The notes under the pieces were generated by a model. That model searched no databases, was not told the DNA's origin, and saw only the letters and a list, made by a program, of their open reading frames with translations. A stretch of DNA of 23,746 nucleotides, from assembly GCA_021780095.1 (NCBI GenBank), contig JAJXZK010000436.1, forward strand, positions 1 through 23,746, written 5' to 3'. The translations under genes were made by a program, and so were the position numbers. Of the stretch, positions 1-8,661 are shown one piece after another; position 1 is the first letter of the stretch; each line of letters begins with the position of its first letter. The DNA comes from Acidobacteriota bacterium (GTDB taxonomy: Bacteria; Acidobacteriota; Terriglobia; Terriglobales; Acidobacteriaceae).

Positions 1-1
1 T

Positions 2-343
2 GCTGCCGATCCTCGCTACGTCAAGCTGGAGTTGGATACCGGACACTATCTGCAAGGCGGGGGCGATCCGGCGGAAGCCATTCGCAAGTATCATGATCGA
101 CTGCTGTTTCTGCATCTGAAAGATGTTGAGCCGGCGGCGACAAAGAGCGGCTATCAATTCGTTGAACTGGGGCAGGGAAGAGTGAACTTCGTCGCCATCT
201 TCGATGCCTTACGATCCACCAATTTCCGCGGATGGGGCGTGGTGGAGCTGGACGGCGAGCGAAACGGCGTGAACCGCACACCGAAAGAGTCTGCGGAAAT
301 GAGCAAGGATTATCTAATCCACAAGCTAGGAGTGCAGGTATGA
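2..343 (+). CDS. Sugar phosphate isomerase/epimerase family protein (3' part)
   Basis: This is the C-terminal part of a TIM-barrel protein of the xylose-isomerase-like AP-endonuclease-2 superfamily; the gene starts before the window. The frame is open from base 2 and reads AADPRYVKLELDTGHY and then GGGDP, the late-barrel segment where this family places a metal-binding Asp and His. The following LLFLHLKDVEP strand carries another metal-site His, and GWGVVELDGE supplies a terminal-strand Glu. The family isomerises or epimerises sugars and inositol derivatives using a divalent metal. The substrate cannot be told from the sequence. Its TGA overlaps the ATG of the next gene (ATGA), so the two paralogous genes are probably translated together. 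Confidence 0.8.
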   Translation, partial: AADPRYVKLELDTGHYLQGGGDPAEAIRKYHDRLLFLHLKDVEPAATKSGYQFVELGQGRVNFVAIFDALRSTNFRGWGVVELDGERNGVNRTPKESAEMSKDYLIHKLGVQV

Positions 344-1218
344 GCTGTCCATTTCGACTTGCTGTCATCAACGACGAAATCACGCAGGATTTTGGCCGGG
401 CGTGCGAAATCGCGTCGAAAGATTTTGGCCTGAACTGGATTGAACTCCGCGGCATGTGGAACAAGAACATTGTCGATCTGGACTCGGCGGAAATTGCGGA
501 AGCACGGAAGATTTTGGAGAAGAACAAGCTGCGCGTCACCGATATCGCGAGCCCGCTGTTCAAGGTGGATTGGCCAGGTGCTCCGGTTTCAAAGACGCCG
601 GAACGGCGCGACCAATTCGGTGCCAACTTCGGTTTCACGCAACAGGAGAAAGTGCTGGAACGTTGCATTGAACTGGCAAAAGTATTTCAGACGGACCGCA
701 TCCGATGTTTCGATTTTTGGCGGCTGGACGACCCGAAGCCGTATCGGGAGGCGATGAACGATAAGCTGCGCGAGGCTGCGGAACGCTGCGCGAAGAGCGA
801 AAAGATTCTGCTGCTGGAAAATGAAATGTCCTGCAACACGGGAACGGGCGAAGAGGCGGCGGCTGTCTTGCACGCGATTCCGAACAAGAACTTCATGCTG
901 AACTGGGACCCAGGCAATGCGGCTGCGCTTGGCAGCACACCTTATCCAAACGGCTATGATCTTTTGCCTGAGAAGCGGATTGGTCACTGCCACTGCAAAG
1001 ATGTGACGCGCAAGGCGAACGGCGAATATGAATGGGAACCCGTAGGCAGCGGAGTGATCGACTGGGTGGGACAGTTCCGCGCATTAAAGCGGGACGGATA
1101 CCACTATGGAGTCAGCCTGGAAACGCATTGGCGCGGCGCAGGGACGCCGGAAGCCTCCACACGCATTAGCATGAAGGGCCTGAAAGCCACGCTGGCAAAG
1201 GCCGGAATTCAGTGCTAG
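340..1218 (+). CDS. Sugar phosphate isomerase/epimerase family protein
   Basis: A 292-residue soluble TIM-barrel protein of the xylose-isomerase-like superfamily, the full length for the family. The start at 340 is chosen because ATG overlaps the previous stop (ATGA) and AGGAG at 328-332 lies 7 bases upstream; an in-frame start at 232 would run through the previous gene. Recognisable pieces are LAVINDEITQDF at the N-terminus, LLLENEMSCNTGTG in the middle, NWDPGNAAALG, GHCHCKDV and the late VSLETHWRG, matching the Glu/Asp/His metal ligands of the barrel. With its upstream neighbour it forms a two-gene sugar or cyclitol cassette. The specific substrate is unknown; hydroxypyruvate isomerase, inosose or 3-keto-sugar enzymes are all possible. 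Confidence 0.85.
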   Translation: MSCPFRLAVINDEITQDFGRACEIASKDFGLNWIELRGMWNKNIVDLDSAEIAEARKILEKNKLRVTDIASPLFKVDWPGAPVSKTPERRDQFGANFGFTQQEKVLERCIELAKVFQTDRIRCFDFWRLDDPKPYREAMNDKLREAAERCAKSEKILLLENEMSCNTGTGEEAAAVLHAIPNKNFMLNWDPGNAAALGSTPYPNGYDLLPEKRIGHCHCKDVTRKANGEYEWEPVGSGVIDWVGQFRALKRDGYHYGVSLETHWRGAGTPEASTRISMKGLKATLAKAGIQC

Positions 1219-1241
1219 GAATCGGTTCGGCGGGTCGAACG

Positions 1242-1988
1242 TTAATTCAGAGTTGGCAGAAATGAAGCGCGACCGGAGAGAAAGATAATTCCCATCGCCA
1301 GGCTGTAGATCGCCGTCAGCGCAGAGACCACGCGGAGAAATTGCGGACGGTGCCGCGATATGCCGAACAATCCGGCCGCCGATGCCGTCATCACCGCATT
1401 CATCGTCAACAGGCCCGCAAGGAACATTCCCAGTCCCAGCATGCCGAGAGCGGCGCCCCCGAGATTCGCTGCGAGCAGGAAAATCATCAACTGGCTGGGC
1501 GTTTCCGCTCCCAGGCCGTGGATCACGCCGATGACAAAAACGGAACGCGCGTCCAAGTTTTTTGGAGGCGCGTAGGCCTCGACCGGAACTCCTTCTTCCC
1601 GCCGCTTGAATGCCAAGCGCGCGCGATGGTAGCCGGCATGGAGCAGCATGTAGCGGCTTTTCGGCATCATGTTGTCGGGACGAAAAACCAGCGTTCCCAG
1701 AACATAAATTCCAAGAACCAGCAAGGTAAGACCGACCAGTCGCTCCGCCCAGCGATCGATGCCGGCCGGCAGGCTGATGCCCAGCAGAATGACGATCGAG
1801 CCGAGTCCGGCGACGGTGAGCGCGTGACCCAAGGCATAAATCATGCCGAGTTTCACGGCAATACGTTTCGAGGATTGCACGCTGACCACGTCGGTGATCG
1901 CGGCAATATGGTCGTAGTCGAAGCCGTGGCGAAAGCCAAGCACGGCTGCGGTGAACAGGGCGGCGTAGAGCGTAGTATGCGTCGTCAA
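1242..1988 (-). CDS. NiCoT-type nickel/cobalt permease
   Basis: A 248-residue integral membrane protein with about six to eight hydrophobic segments. Residues 21-27 (HGFDYDH) fit the H-x4-D-H signature of the HoxN/NixA nickel-cobalt transporter family, which binds the metal in the membrane. GHALT at 54-58 and HGLGAETPSQ at 157-166 correspond to later family signatures, the second being divergent from the usual LGxDTATE. The only in-frame start is TTG at 1988, with a weak Shine-Dalgarno site. It lies 70 bases downstream of hypE on the same strand, so it most likely supplies nickel for [NiFe]-hydrogenase maturation. A UreH-like metal permease is the main alternative. It converges on the isomerase gene with a 23-base gap. 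Confidence 0.78.
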   Translation of the reverse strand: MTTHTTLYAALFTAAVLGFRHGFDYDHIAAITDVVSVQSSKRIAVKLGMIYALGHALTVAGLGSIVILLGISLPAGIDRWAERLVGLTLLVLGIYVLGTLVFRPDNMMPKSRYMLLHAGYHRARLAFKRREEGVPVEAYAPPKNLDARSVFVIGVIHGLGAETPSQLMIFLLAANLGGAALGMLGLGMFLAGLLTMNAVMTASAAGLFGISRHRPQFLRVVSALTAIYSLAMGIIFLSGRASFLPTLN

Positions 1989-2058
1989 GGTATCTTTCGC
2001 TATCGACTGCGTGCTGATGAATTGCTGGCGGAAGTGACGGAGACAGGACCGGTGGCCG

Positions 2059-3219
2059 CTAACAAATCCTCGGCAGCTGCTCGCCGAACATCACATCCAG
2101 AATGCGCGAGCCACCGACCCGGGTCTCCATCCGCACCATGCCAGGGTGCTTGGAAACGACTTCTCCAATCATTCTCGCATCTCGACCCAGCGGATGACCG
2201 TGCATGCACCGCAGAACGGCATCGGCCGCCTCCGCAGCTACGACGGCCACCAGTTTTCCCTCATTCGCAACATACAGTGGATCGAGTCCCAGGATTTCGC
2301 AGGCTCCCTGAACGCTCTCACGCACCGGAATCTGATCTTCGTGCAAGAACATGCCGACCTTCGATTGGGATGCGATCTCATTCAGTGTGGTCGCGACTCC
2401 TCCACGGGTTGGATCGCGCATGCAGTGCAGCGGATGACTGTCGCCCGGCTTATCTGTCAGCGCATCACACGCATCCAGCATGCCATCCACCAATCCATGC
2501 AGCGCCGCGCAATCGCTTTCAATCGCGCCCTCAAACTCCAGGTTCTCGCGCTTCGACATGATCGCCATGCCGTGGTCGCCGATGTAGCCACTCAGCAGGA
2601 TCTTGTCGCCGGGGCGCGCACGGCTGGCGGAAATATTCACGTCGCGCTCAATGACTCCGATGCCGGTAGTCGTGATAAAGAGTTTGTCGCCCTTGCCTCG
2701 ATTCACCACTTTGGTGTCGCCGGTGACCAGTTGTACTCCCGCGTCGCTCGCAGCCGCTGCCATGGACTCGACGATGCGCCGCAACTCCTCAGCCAACAAT
2801 CCTTCTTCCAGGATGAAAGCCGCCGCCAGATACAACGGACGAGCACCGCTCATCGCCAGATCGTTGACCGTGCCGTTGATGGCAAGCGTGCCGATATCGC
2901 CGCCAGGAAAAAAGATCGGCGTAACCACAAAGCTATCTGTCGTGAAAGCCAGCCGAGCGCCGTTGATTTGCAATACAGCCTGATCGTCGAGCTTCTCGAG
3001 GAGTGGATTTGTGAAGGCTTGCAAAAAAACTTTGTCGATCAGCTCCGACGTCAGTTTGCCCCCGCTGCCGTGGCCCAGCACAATATTCTTATGCTGAAAG
3101 ATCGGCAATGGGCAGCTTCCAAACGAGGGATTTGGTATTTTCGCCATCGACTGTTCCGAAGCGGAATCGGAACTTGACGATGCAGCCGGCGCGTTCATGG
3201 CAGAGTCGTTTCGAGTCAC
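2059..3219 (-). CDS. hypE: Hydrogenase maturation protein HypE (carbamoyl dehydratase)
   Basis: HypE dehydrates the thiocarbamate that HypF places on its C-terminal cysteine, giving thiocyanate, the source of the two CN ligands of the [NiFe] active site. The protein ends in the required PRIC. It carries the AIR-synthase-like fold with [16 protein letters not shown] near the start and [13 protein letters not shown] in the middle. The start is set at GTG 3219: a perfect AGGAGG at 3231-3226 sits 6 bases upstream and the GTG overlaps the hypD stop (GTGA). The next start, ATG 3198, has no clear ribosome site. The GTG gives 386 residues, with a Ser/Ala-rich N-terminal extension of roughly 45 residues not needed for the core fold. 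Fourth gene of the hyp cluster. Confidence 0.93.
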   Translation of the reverse strand: MTRNDSAMNAPAASSSSDSASEQSMAKIPNPSFGSCPLPIFQHKNIVLGHGSGGKLTSELIDKVFLQAFTNPLLEKLDDQAVLQINGARLAFTTDSFVVTPIFFPGGDIGTLAINGTVNDLAMSGARPLYLAAAFILEEGLLAEELRRIVESMAAAASDAGVQLVTGDTKVVNRGKGDKLFITTTGIGVIERDVNISASRARPGDKILLSGYIGDHGMAIMSKRENLEFEGAIESDCAALHGLVDGMLDACDALTDKPGDSHPLHCMRDPTRGGVATTLNEIASQSKVGMFLHEDQIPVRESVQGACEILGLDPLYVANEGKLVAVVAAEAADAVLRCMHGHPLGRDARMIGEVVSKHPGMVRMETRVGGSRILDVMFGEQLPRIC

Positions 3220-4355
3220 GCCGCGCCTCCTACGGAATGGATGGGAACGTCGACGCTTTTCGCCTGATTCAGATGTCGCCCGTAGGCGTAGTAGGCTGCG
3301 CATGCGCCTTCGGCGGATACCATGGTGGCACCCAGCGGGCTTTGCGGCGTGCAGGCGGTGCCAAACGCAGGACAATCTTTCGGCTTCTTGATGCCGCGCA
3401 GAATTTCTCCGCTGATACAAATTTCTGACTCACGCGTCGCGATCTGCGCTACGTCGAACAGCTTTTCGGCATCATAGTCCGCGAACTCCGGCCGCAGGTG
3501 GTAGCCGCTTTGCGGGATGGTGCCGATGCCGCGCCAATTTCGATCTCCCACCTGAAACACCTGGAGCACAAGCTTTTGCGCGGTCTTGTTTCCTTCGCGA
3601 TCCAGGATGCGCGAGTACTGATTCTCGACTTCGCCGCGCTCTGTTTCCAATTGGCGAACCGTCATCAGTGTTCCCTGCAAAATGTCGAGAGGCTCAAAGC
3701 CGCTGACAACGATGGGCACATGATATTTGGCGCTGATGGGTTCATATTCTTCATAGCCCATAATGGCGCAAACATGTCCCGGCCCAAGAAATCCCTGCAC
3801 GCGGTTCTCCGGAGACTGCAAAATGGCGGCCAACGCCGGAGGAACCAAAACATGCGACACCAATAAGGAGACGTTCTTCAGCCCTTCCTGCTTCGCGCGC
3901 CACGCCAGCATGGCATTCGCCGGTGCTGTGGTCTCAAATCCAATCGCGAAGAAGACGACTTTCTTGTCTGGATTGGCATGACCAATCTTGATGCAGTCGA
4001 TCGGGGAATACACCACGCGAACGTCGCCACCCTCGGATTTGATGGTGAACAAATCGCCCTCTGATCCTGGAACGCGCAGCATGTCTCCGAAAGAGCAGAA
4101 GATGACGTCCCGCATGCGCGCAATCGCATGCGCTTTATCGATCATTTCCAGTGGCGTCACGCAGACAGGGCAGCCCGGTCCGTGGACCAGTTCCACGCCT
4201 TCAGGCAACAGATGATCAATTCCGTTCTTTACAATGGAGTGGGTCTGACCGCCGCAAACCTCCATAATCACCCACGGTTTTGTCTGGACGCGATGAATTT
4301 CGTCAACGATTTTTCGGGCGATTCGGCCATCACGATATTCATCCAGATATTTCAT
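3216..4355 (-). CDS. hypD: Hydrogenase maturation protein HypD
   Basis: HypD is the iron-sulfur scaffold that, with HypC, assembles the Fe(CN)2CO unit of [NiFe]-hydrogenase in the cytoplasm. The 379-residue length is normal. Conserved motifs are VCGGQTH at 33-39 and GPGCPVC at 59-65; Cys34, Cys62 and Cys65 have the same spacing as the catalytic cysteines of known HypD. The C-terminal third contains the cysteine cluster ([29 protein letters not shown]) that binds the 4Fe-4S centre. Start ATG 4355 has AGGAG 8 bases upstream. That start lies inside the 3' end of hypC, and the stop overlaps the hypE GTG, so hypC, hypD and hypE look translationally coupled. Confidence 0.95.
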   Translation of the reverse strand: MKYLDEYRDGRIARKIVDEIHRVQTKPWVIMEVCGGQTHSIVKNGIDHLLPEGVELVHGPGCPVCVTPLEMIDKAHAIARMRDVIFCSFGDMLRVPGSEGDLFTIKSEGGDVRVVYSPIDCIKIGHANPDKKVVFFAIGFETTAPANAMLAWRAKQEGLKNVSLLVSHVLVPPALAAILQSPENRVQGFLGPGHVCAIMGYEEYEPISAKYHVPIVVSGFEPLDILQGTLMTVRQLETERGEVENQYSRILDREGNKTAQKLVLQVFQVGDRNWRGIGTIPQSGYHLRPEFADYDAEKLFDVAQIATRESEICISGEILRGIKKPKDCPAFGTACTPQSPLGATMVSAEGACAAYYAYGRHLNQAKSVDVPIHSVGGAA

Positions 4356-4707
4356 CACGCGCTCTCCTTGCGGGGGGCACCTTCGTGTCCAGAGGATGGT
4401 TCCCGCTTGTACCTGTCGCGGATTCGCGAAGCTCCCGCGTTTCTCCCCCTCGTTCTTCCACACCAGGAGCCATCAGTTCGGAAAGCTGATCCATCTCCTC
4501 CAGGATCTGATAGGTTCGGTGGGCTTCTTCCTCATCCACCTTGCTGATGGCAAAACCTACGTGGACCAGAACATATTCACCAACCTTGGTATCGGGCACA
4601 TATTCCAGGCAAGCCTCGCGGATGATTCCGCCGAATTGCACTTTTGCCATTCGCATGCCGCCATGATCGAACGCCTCGACAACTTTACCCGGAATGGCCA
4701 GACACAT
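4339..4707 (-). CDS. hypC: Hydrogenase maturation chaperone HypC/HybG, with C-terminal tail
   Basis: A small chaperone that carries the Fe(CN)2CO group with HypD and delivers it to the large hydrogenase subunit. The N-terminus MCLAIPGKV is the family hallmark; Cys2 is the iron ligand and His49 in [10 protein letters not shown] is the other conserved residue. Most HypC proteins are about 75-90 residues. This one has 122: after the OB-fold core and the helix ending near residue 79 there is an extra tail of about 40 residues rich in E, R, G, P and T, with no recognised motif. The 3' end of the tail overlaps the hypD start by 17 bases and includes the hypD ribosome site. It lies 17 bases downstream of hypF. 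Confidence 0.93.
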   Translation of the reverse strand: MCLAIPGKVVEAFDHGGMRMAKVQFGGIIREACLEYVPDTKVGEYVLVHVGFAISKVDEEEAHRTYQILEEMDQLSELMAPGVEERGGETRELRESATGTSGNHPLDTKVPPARRARDEISG

Positions 4708-4724
4708 GGTGCGTCTCCTTACGT

Positions 4725-7082
4725 TTATTCCCGCCGCAGAATCGCGTTTGCAATGGCTGCTTGCCCCAGAGAAATCCCGCCATCATTCGGCGGAACCAAA
4801 GCGTGCAGAAAAACCTGAAACCCATCTTTATCTAAGCCTCTTACCGTGTGTTTTAGCAAATACATATTTTGAAAAACTCCGCCACTGAGGCAAACGCGGG
4901 TCAATTGTTCCTGCTGACGAATTCTTTGGCAGACTTGGACAATGGCGGCGGCGACAGCGTTGTGAAAGCGCGCGGAAATAAGGCCGACGCACGCGCAGCG
5001 AGCCAGATCGCGCACAATCTCTTCGATCATCGGTCGCATATCCAGTTGCATGGGTCCAACGTCTTCCAAATGGAAGGAGTAGCGGTCTTCAACTCCCGGC
5101 TGTGCCGCAAATTCCAACGCGATGGCCGCCTGCCCCTCAAACGTCACTGCGGACCCAAGCCCGACGAGGGCGGCCACGGCATCGAACAGCCGGCCGCTCG
5201 AAGAGGTCTCGATGGACTGGATGCGGCGGGCGATCATTGCGTCGACTACGGCGATTTGTTTGTCTGGCGCGTGCTGCAGAAACTGTGGCCCAGTGGGCAG
5301 CGTTCCGGGGCCAAAGGTGTCCCGGAGATAGCTGAGCGCCATGCGCCAGGGCTGACGCACCGCGGCATCGCCGCCGGGAAGAGGAACGTAGCGCAGGTGC
5401 GCTCTCCGTTCGAATGTCTCCAGATCCGCGACTAGAAATTCTCCGCCCCATATTTTTCCGTCCGTGCCGTATCCTGTGCCGTCGAACGCGACCCCGATAA
5501 CTTTGCCTTGCAGATGATTTTCTGCCATGCAACTGGCGATGTGCGCGTGGTGGTGTTGCACGCCGATTTTGCGCTCGAGCGGCAACGTCAGTGCGAACTG
5601 GGTGCTGCGATAGTTTGGGTGCAGGTCATAGGCAACAGCCTGCGGCTCTGCACGGAACAGATTTTTCAAGTTGGCAAGCGTCTCCTGAAAAAAACACAGC
5701 GTTTCGTAATTCTCCAGGTCGCCAATATGCTGGCTCAGGATGGCGTAATGATCTTTCGTCAGGCAGAATGTGTGCTTCAACTCCGCGCCACAAGCCAGCA
5801 GGTCATGCATCGGGGCGCCGAGATCGATCACCTGCGGCACATACCCGCGCGACCGACGCAGCACCCGCTCTCGGCCTTCAAATGTCCGCACCACCGAGTC
5901 ATCCGCGCGCATATAGATGTCGCGGTTGTGAAACAAAAACCAATCCGCCACTGGCTCCAGCTGCCGCCACGCTTCTTCGTTCGAAATGACGATGGGTTCT
6001 TCGCTCAGGTTGCCACTGGTCATCACCAGCGCCGCAAACTGCGATGGCTCCGTCGGCGAATCGCTGAAAAGTAAATAGTGCAGCGGGGTATAAGGCAGCA
6101 TTACGCCGATGGAATCATTGCCGGGTGCGATCGAGCGGGATAGGCTCGACTCCGGACGGTGCTCCAGAATCACAATGGGCCGGGGCGGGCTCTCAAGCGC
6201 GGTGCGGTCCACCTCCGTCACAATACAGAATTTCTCTACCTCGTCCAGGTCACGCGCCATGATGGCAAATGGCTTGTCGCTGCGGCGCTTGCGCTGGCGA
6301 AGCTGCTGCACCGCCGCATCATTCTGCGCGTCACAGGCCAGCAGGAAGCCGCCGAGCCCCTTCACTGCGACGAGTCGTCCCGCACGCAACAAATCGCGAA
6401 CCTGCTGCAGCATCGCGAGCGACGACCATTGCGTTGCACGAAAATCGCCGGCAGCCGGTAGATGCGAATCGGGGTTATGCTGACGGCTTTCGACCAGTAC
6501 CAGGCTTGGACCGCAGGCAGGGCACGCGTTGGGTTGAGCGTGAAACCGCCGGTTTCCCGGGTCTTCATATTCGGCCTGGCAAAGTTTGCACATGCGAAAC
6601 GACGCCATCGTGGTCGTCCGGCGATCATAGGGAATATCCTGAATAATCGTGTAGCGTGGCCCGCAGTTGGTGCAGTTGGTGAAGGGATAGCCGTAGCGGC
6701 GGTTTGCCGGGTCGCCAAACTCATGTCGGCATTCGTCACAGGTAGCCACGTCCGGGGAGATGAAGGCGAACGCGTTTTCCTGCTCGCGGCTTGGCTGGAT
6801 GGAGAAGTCGCTTGCATTTTGCAAGGAAACCTCTTCCAGAGCGATCTCGATAATCTGGGCCAGGGCCGGCGGGCTGGTTCGCAGTGTATGGAGAAATTGC
6901 TCAATGGCCCCGTCTGGCCCCTCGATTTCGACCGTAACCCCAGAAGAGGAATTCAGGATAAAGCCCGCCAATTGCAGCGATCGGGCCAGGTTGTATACGA
7001 AAGGACGGAAGCCGACCCCCTGCACCACTCCTCGGATCGAGATGCGCTTCCGTATTCTCAGGGGGGAGCGGGTTGCGGGCAT
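4725..7082 (-). CDS. hypF: Carbamoyltransferase HypF
   Basis: HypF converts carbamoyl phosphate to carbamoyl-AMP and passes the carbamoyl group to HypE for cyanide synthesis. Domains in order, numbered from ATG 7082 (785 residues): acylphosphatase (about 12-98, with RGVVQGVGFRPF); zinc fingers with four CxxC pairs at 115/118, 137/140, 165/168 and 187/190, the exact HypF spacing; a YrdC-like domain with KGLGGFLLACDA; and a Kae1-like domain with the metal-binding HHHAHIASC, VAFDGTGYG and CLSGGVFQN. ATG 7082 is preferred because AGGA lies 6 bases upstream; ATG 7103 has no clear site but would add only seven residues. First gene of the cluster, divergent from the lipoprotein gene at 7235. Confidence 0.95.
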   Translation of the reverse strand: MPATRSPLRIRKRISIRGVVQGVGFRPFVYNLARSLQLAGFILNSSSGVTVEIEGPDGAIEQFLHTLRTSPPALAQIIEIALEEVSLQNASDFSIQPSREQENAFAFISPDVATCDECRHEFGDPANRRYGYPFTNCTNCGPRYTIIQDIPYDRRTTTMASFRMCKLCQAEYEDPGNRRFHAQPNACPACGPSLVLVESRQHNPDSHLPAAGDFRATQWSSLAMLQQVRDLLRAGRLVAVKGLGGFLLACDAQNDAAVQQLRQRKRRSDKPFAIMARDLDEVEKFCIVTEVDRTALESPPRPIVILEHRPESSLSRSIAPGNDSIGVMLPYTPLHYLLFSDSPTEPSQFAALVMTSGNLSEEPIVISNEEAWRQLEPVADWFLFHNRDIYMRADDSVVRTFEGRERVLRRSRGYVPQVIDLGAPMHDLLACGAELKHTFCLTKDHYAILSQHIGDLENYETLCFFQETLANLKNLFRAEPQAVAYDLHPNYRSTQFALTLPLERKIGVQHHHAHIASCMAENHLQGKVIGVAFDGTGYGTDGKIWGGEFLVADLETFERRAHLRYVPLPGGDAAVRQPWRMALSYLRDTFGPGTLPTGPQFLQHAPDKQIAVVDAMIARRIQSIETSSSGRLFDAVAALVGLGSAVTFEGQAAIALEFAAQPGVEDRYSFHLEDVGPMQLDMRPMIEEIVRDLARCACVGLISARFHNAVAAAIVQVCQRIRQQEQLTRVCLSGGVFQNMYLLKHTVRGLDKDGFQVFLHALVPPNDGGISLGQAAIANAILRRE

Positions 7083-7234
7083 AGAACGTCCTAAGTTGCG
7101 CATCCGACAAGCGGAACGGTGAACGAGAGCGGCTGCCTCCTAGGGTATACGACTAGAACGGCGACCGGTATGGTCGGCAGAAAGTAGCGCGGTTTGCGAA
7201 CATCGGCCGAAGCGCCAGCCGCATCCAAGCCGGG

Positions 7235-7585
7235 ATGAAATGGATCGTCATTGCAACACTCGGCTTGATGACGCTTTGCGGTTGTGCTCCGTCCAGTCCA
7301 AGTCCCGACCAGATTCGCCAGCAAACCGCTAAAGCGACAGCGGCGGCAGCGCGCGACACCAAGGCGGTTGCGCAGGGAATCGTCGAGGGTCTGAAAACTA
7401 AAGGTCCACTCAACATCAACAAGGCAACGAAAGAACAACTGGAGACGTTGCCGGGCATCGACGCCACCGCCGCGGACAGAATTATCGCGGGCAGGCCCTA
7501 TCAGAATTCAGAAGAGCTCCCGCGCCGGCACATTATTTCGCGGGCCGAATATCACCAGATTGCGACCAAGATCGAAACGCGATGA
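7235..7585 (+). CDS. Lipoprotein with helix-hairpin-helix (ComEA-like) motif
   Basis: A 116-residue predicted lipoprotein. The N-terminus MKWIVIATLGLMTLCGC ends in a good lipobox (LCGC), so cleavage before the last Cys and lipid attachment are expected. After an Ala/Gln-rich linker that may be helical, residues from about 59 read LNINKATKEQLETLPGIDAT, the helix-hairpin-helix pattern of ComEA-like proteins that bind DNA backbones. The second half (GRPYQNSEELPRRHIISRAEYHQIATKI) matches a small stand-alone HHH family rather than ComEA's second motif. Possible roles are cell-surface DNA binding in uptake or a purely structural protein; sequence alone does not decide. It is divergent from hypF, and nothing suggests a hydrogenase role. 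Confidence 0.75.
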   Translation: MKWIVIATLGLMTLCGCAPSSPSPDQIRQQTAKATAAAARDTKAVAQGIVEGLKTKGPLNINKATKEQLETLPGIDATAADRIIAGRPYQNSEELPRRHIISRAEYHQIATKIETR

Positions 7586-7815
7586 TGGCGGATTCTGCCG
7601 CCTGCCACATTCTGCTTCTTTCATTTCCGCCGATTTCGTCGCTCGTGCCAGCCGTCAAGTGGCCTAGAGCGAGCCTTCGATTCTAGCAACGCGCCTGGAA
7701 CTCAGCTAGGCCGTGTCGGGAGTAGACGTTTTGTCAACTAGGCACGTTGCGGCGATGTTAGGCTTGGTCTATAAAAAAGTCACCTTAGAACTCATTCAAA
7801 AAGAGAGAGGGTGCA
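7586..7815 (+). other. Intergenic segment upstream of the S26-like gene
   Basis: A 230-base gap between the lipoprotein gene and the signal-peptidase-like gene. No coding frame with family resemblance was seen. It is less GC-rich than the flanking genes in its 3' half and contains the promoter candidate at 7747-7775. No convincing terminator hairpin with a T-run was found after the lipoprotein gene. Confidence 0.5.
7747..7775 (+). promoter_or_regulatory. Predicted sigma70-type promoter
   Basis: TTGCGG (7747-7752) and TATAAA (7770-7775) are separated by exactly 17 bases. The -10 matches TATAAT at five of six positions; the -35 keeps TTG. Transcription would begin near 7782, leaving about 34 bases of leader before ATG 7816, with a purine-rich GAGAGGG ribosome site. 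Predicted from the sequence only. Confidence 0.5.
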
Positions 7816-8661
7816 ATGAACGTTGGGCCCGTGTCAGATGATAGCGGCGAAGCTTGGACACTCGCAAGTCAGCACACATGGAGGGGATCGCCAACGATTG
7901 CCGGTTTTCTTTCGGCACTTTTGCCAGGATTGGGGCAGATATTTCTTCATAGAACCAAGGTGGGCATGGTCTATCTGCTCCTTGCAGTATTGCTTGCGGT
8001 ATGTTTTTGGCCACTACGCTTCCCGCGGTTTTATTATGGTTGTCTCCTACTGATGTTTGCGTCCATGGCGTTAAACGTGACTGCCTCTTGGGGTGCCGTT
8101 CGCACGGAGACGCCGTCTCGCAGAGGTGGCTGCTGTCTGTGGCTCTTGCTCCTAGTCCCAGTTTCTCTTTTCGTCGCCGTGCTAAGTTGGGTGATGTTTC
8201 TCCATTTAGCAGGATTCAAAGTCTACAGATTTCCTTCCTCGGCGATGAAAAATACCTTGTATCCAGGGGATGTATTTGTGGCAGACATGTGGGCTTACTG
8301 CCCAAACTCCCCGACGGATGGCGAAATAATTGTGTACCGTCGCGGCAATGTAATTTTTTCTAAGCGCCTCATAGCAATGGAAGGTGATTCTGTCCAAGGC
8401 CGGTCGAACGTGATTTTTCTCAACGGAAAGCGACTTGAGGAGCCTTATGCGATTCACCTTGGAGACGCTCCCGAGGAATTGGTCAACTTCGGCCCCATTT
8501 CTATTCCTCGTGGAAAGTTTTTCGTCTTGGGAGATAATCGCGACATAAGTTTGGATAGCAGAAGTCCGGAGGTTGGCTTGATTGGCAAGCAAGAAATTCT
8601 TGGGAGAGCGCTTTATATCATCAGTTCACGACACGACGAAACCCGGAGAATTCTCCGTTAG
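7816..8661 (+). CDS. S26 signal peptidase I-like membrane protein, catalytic Ser position is Ala
   Basis: A 281-residue membrane protein. Residues 25-65 (SALLPGLGQIFLHRTKVGMVYLLL) resemble the N-terminal membrane module seen in TM2/DUF5683-like proteins. Further membrane segments lie at about 72-90 and 106-131, followed by an S26 domain. Leader peptidase boxes are clear: FPSSAMKNTLYPGD (139-152), FSKRLIAMEGD (181-191) with the general-base Lys183, and GDNRDISLDSR (239-249). In LepB the nucleophile is the Ser just before Met (PSGSM in E. coli); here it is Ala143 (codon 8242-8244), with Ser141 and Ser142 before it. So the Lys is kept but the usual nucleophile is absent. It may be a non-peptidase homologue or use a shifted Ser. 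It lies in an AT-richer segment, suggesting transfer. Confidence 0.82.
   Translation: MNVGPVSDDSGEAWTLASQHTWRGSPTIAGFLSALLPGLGQIFLHRTKVGMVYLLLAVLLAVCFWPLRFPRFYYGCLLLMFASMALNVTASWGAVRTETPSRRGGCCLWLLLLVPVSLFVAVLSWVMFLHLAGFKVYRFPSSAMKNTLYPGDVFVADMWAYCPNSPTDGEIIVYRRGNVIFSKRLIAMEGDSVQGRSNVIFLNGKRLEEPYAIHLGDAPEELVNFGPISIPRGKFFVLGDNRDISLDSRSPEVGLIGKQEILGRALYIISSRHDETRRILR

Noticed and set aside
1219..1241. GTTCG/CGAAC hairpin between the isomerase and NiCoT genes
   Set aside because: A five-base stem without a T-tract; too weak to call a terminator.
1341..2561. Long plus-strand frame (406 codons) opposite the NiCoT and hypE genes
   Set aside because: It is the antisense shadow of two clearly recognisable genes; its protein is low-complexity Arg/Pro/His-rich with no motif.
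7104..7234. Orphan AGGAGG on the minus strand upstream of hypF, around 7141
   Set aside because: No start codon lies within a usable distance downstream, so it does not set a gene start.
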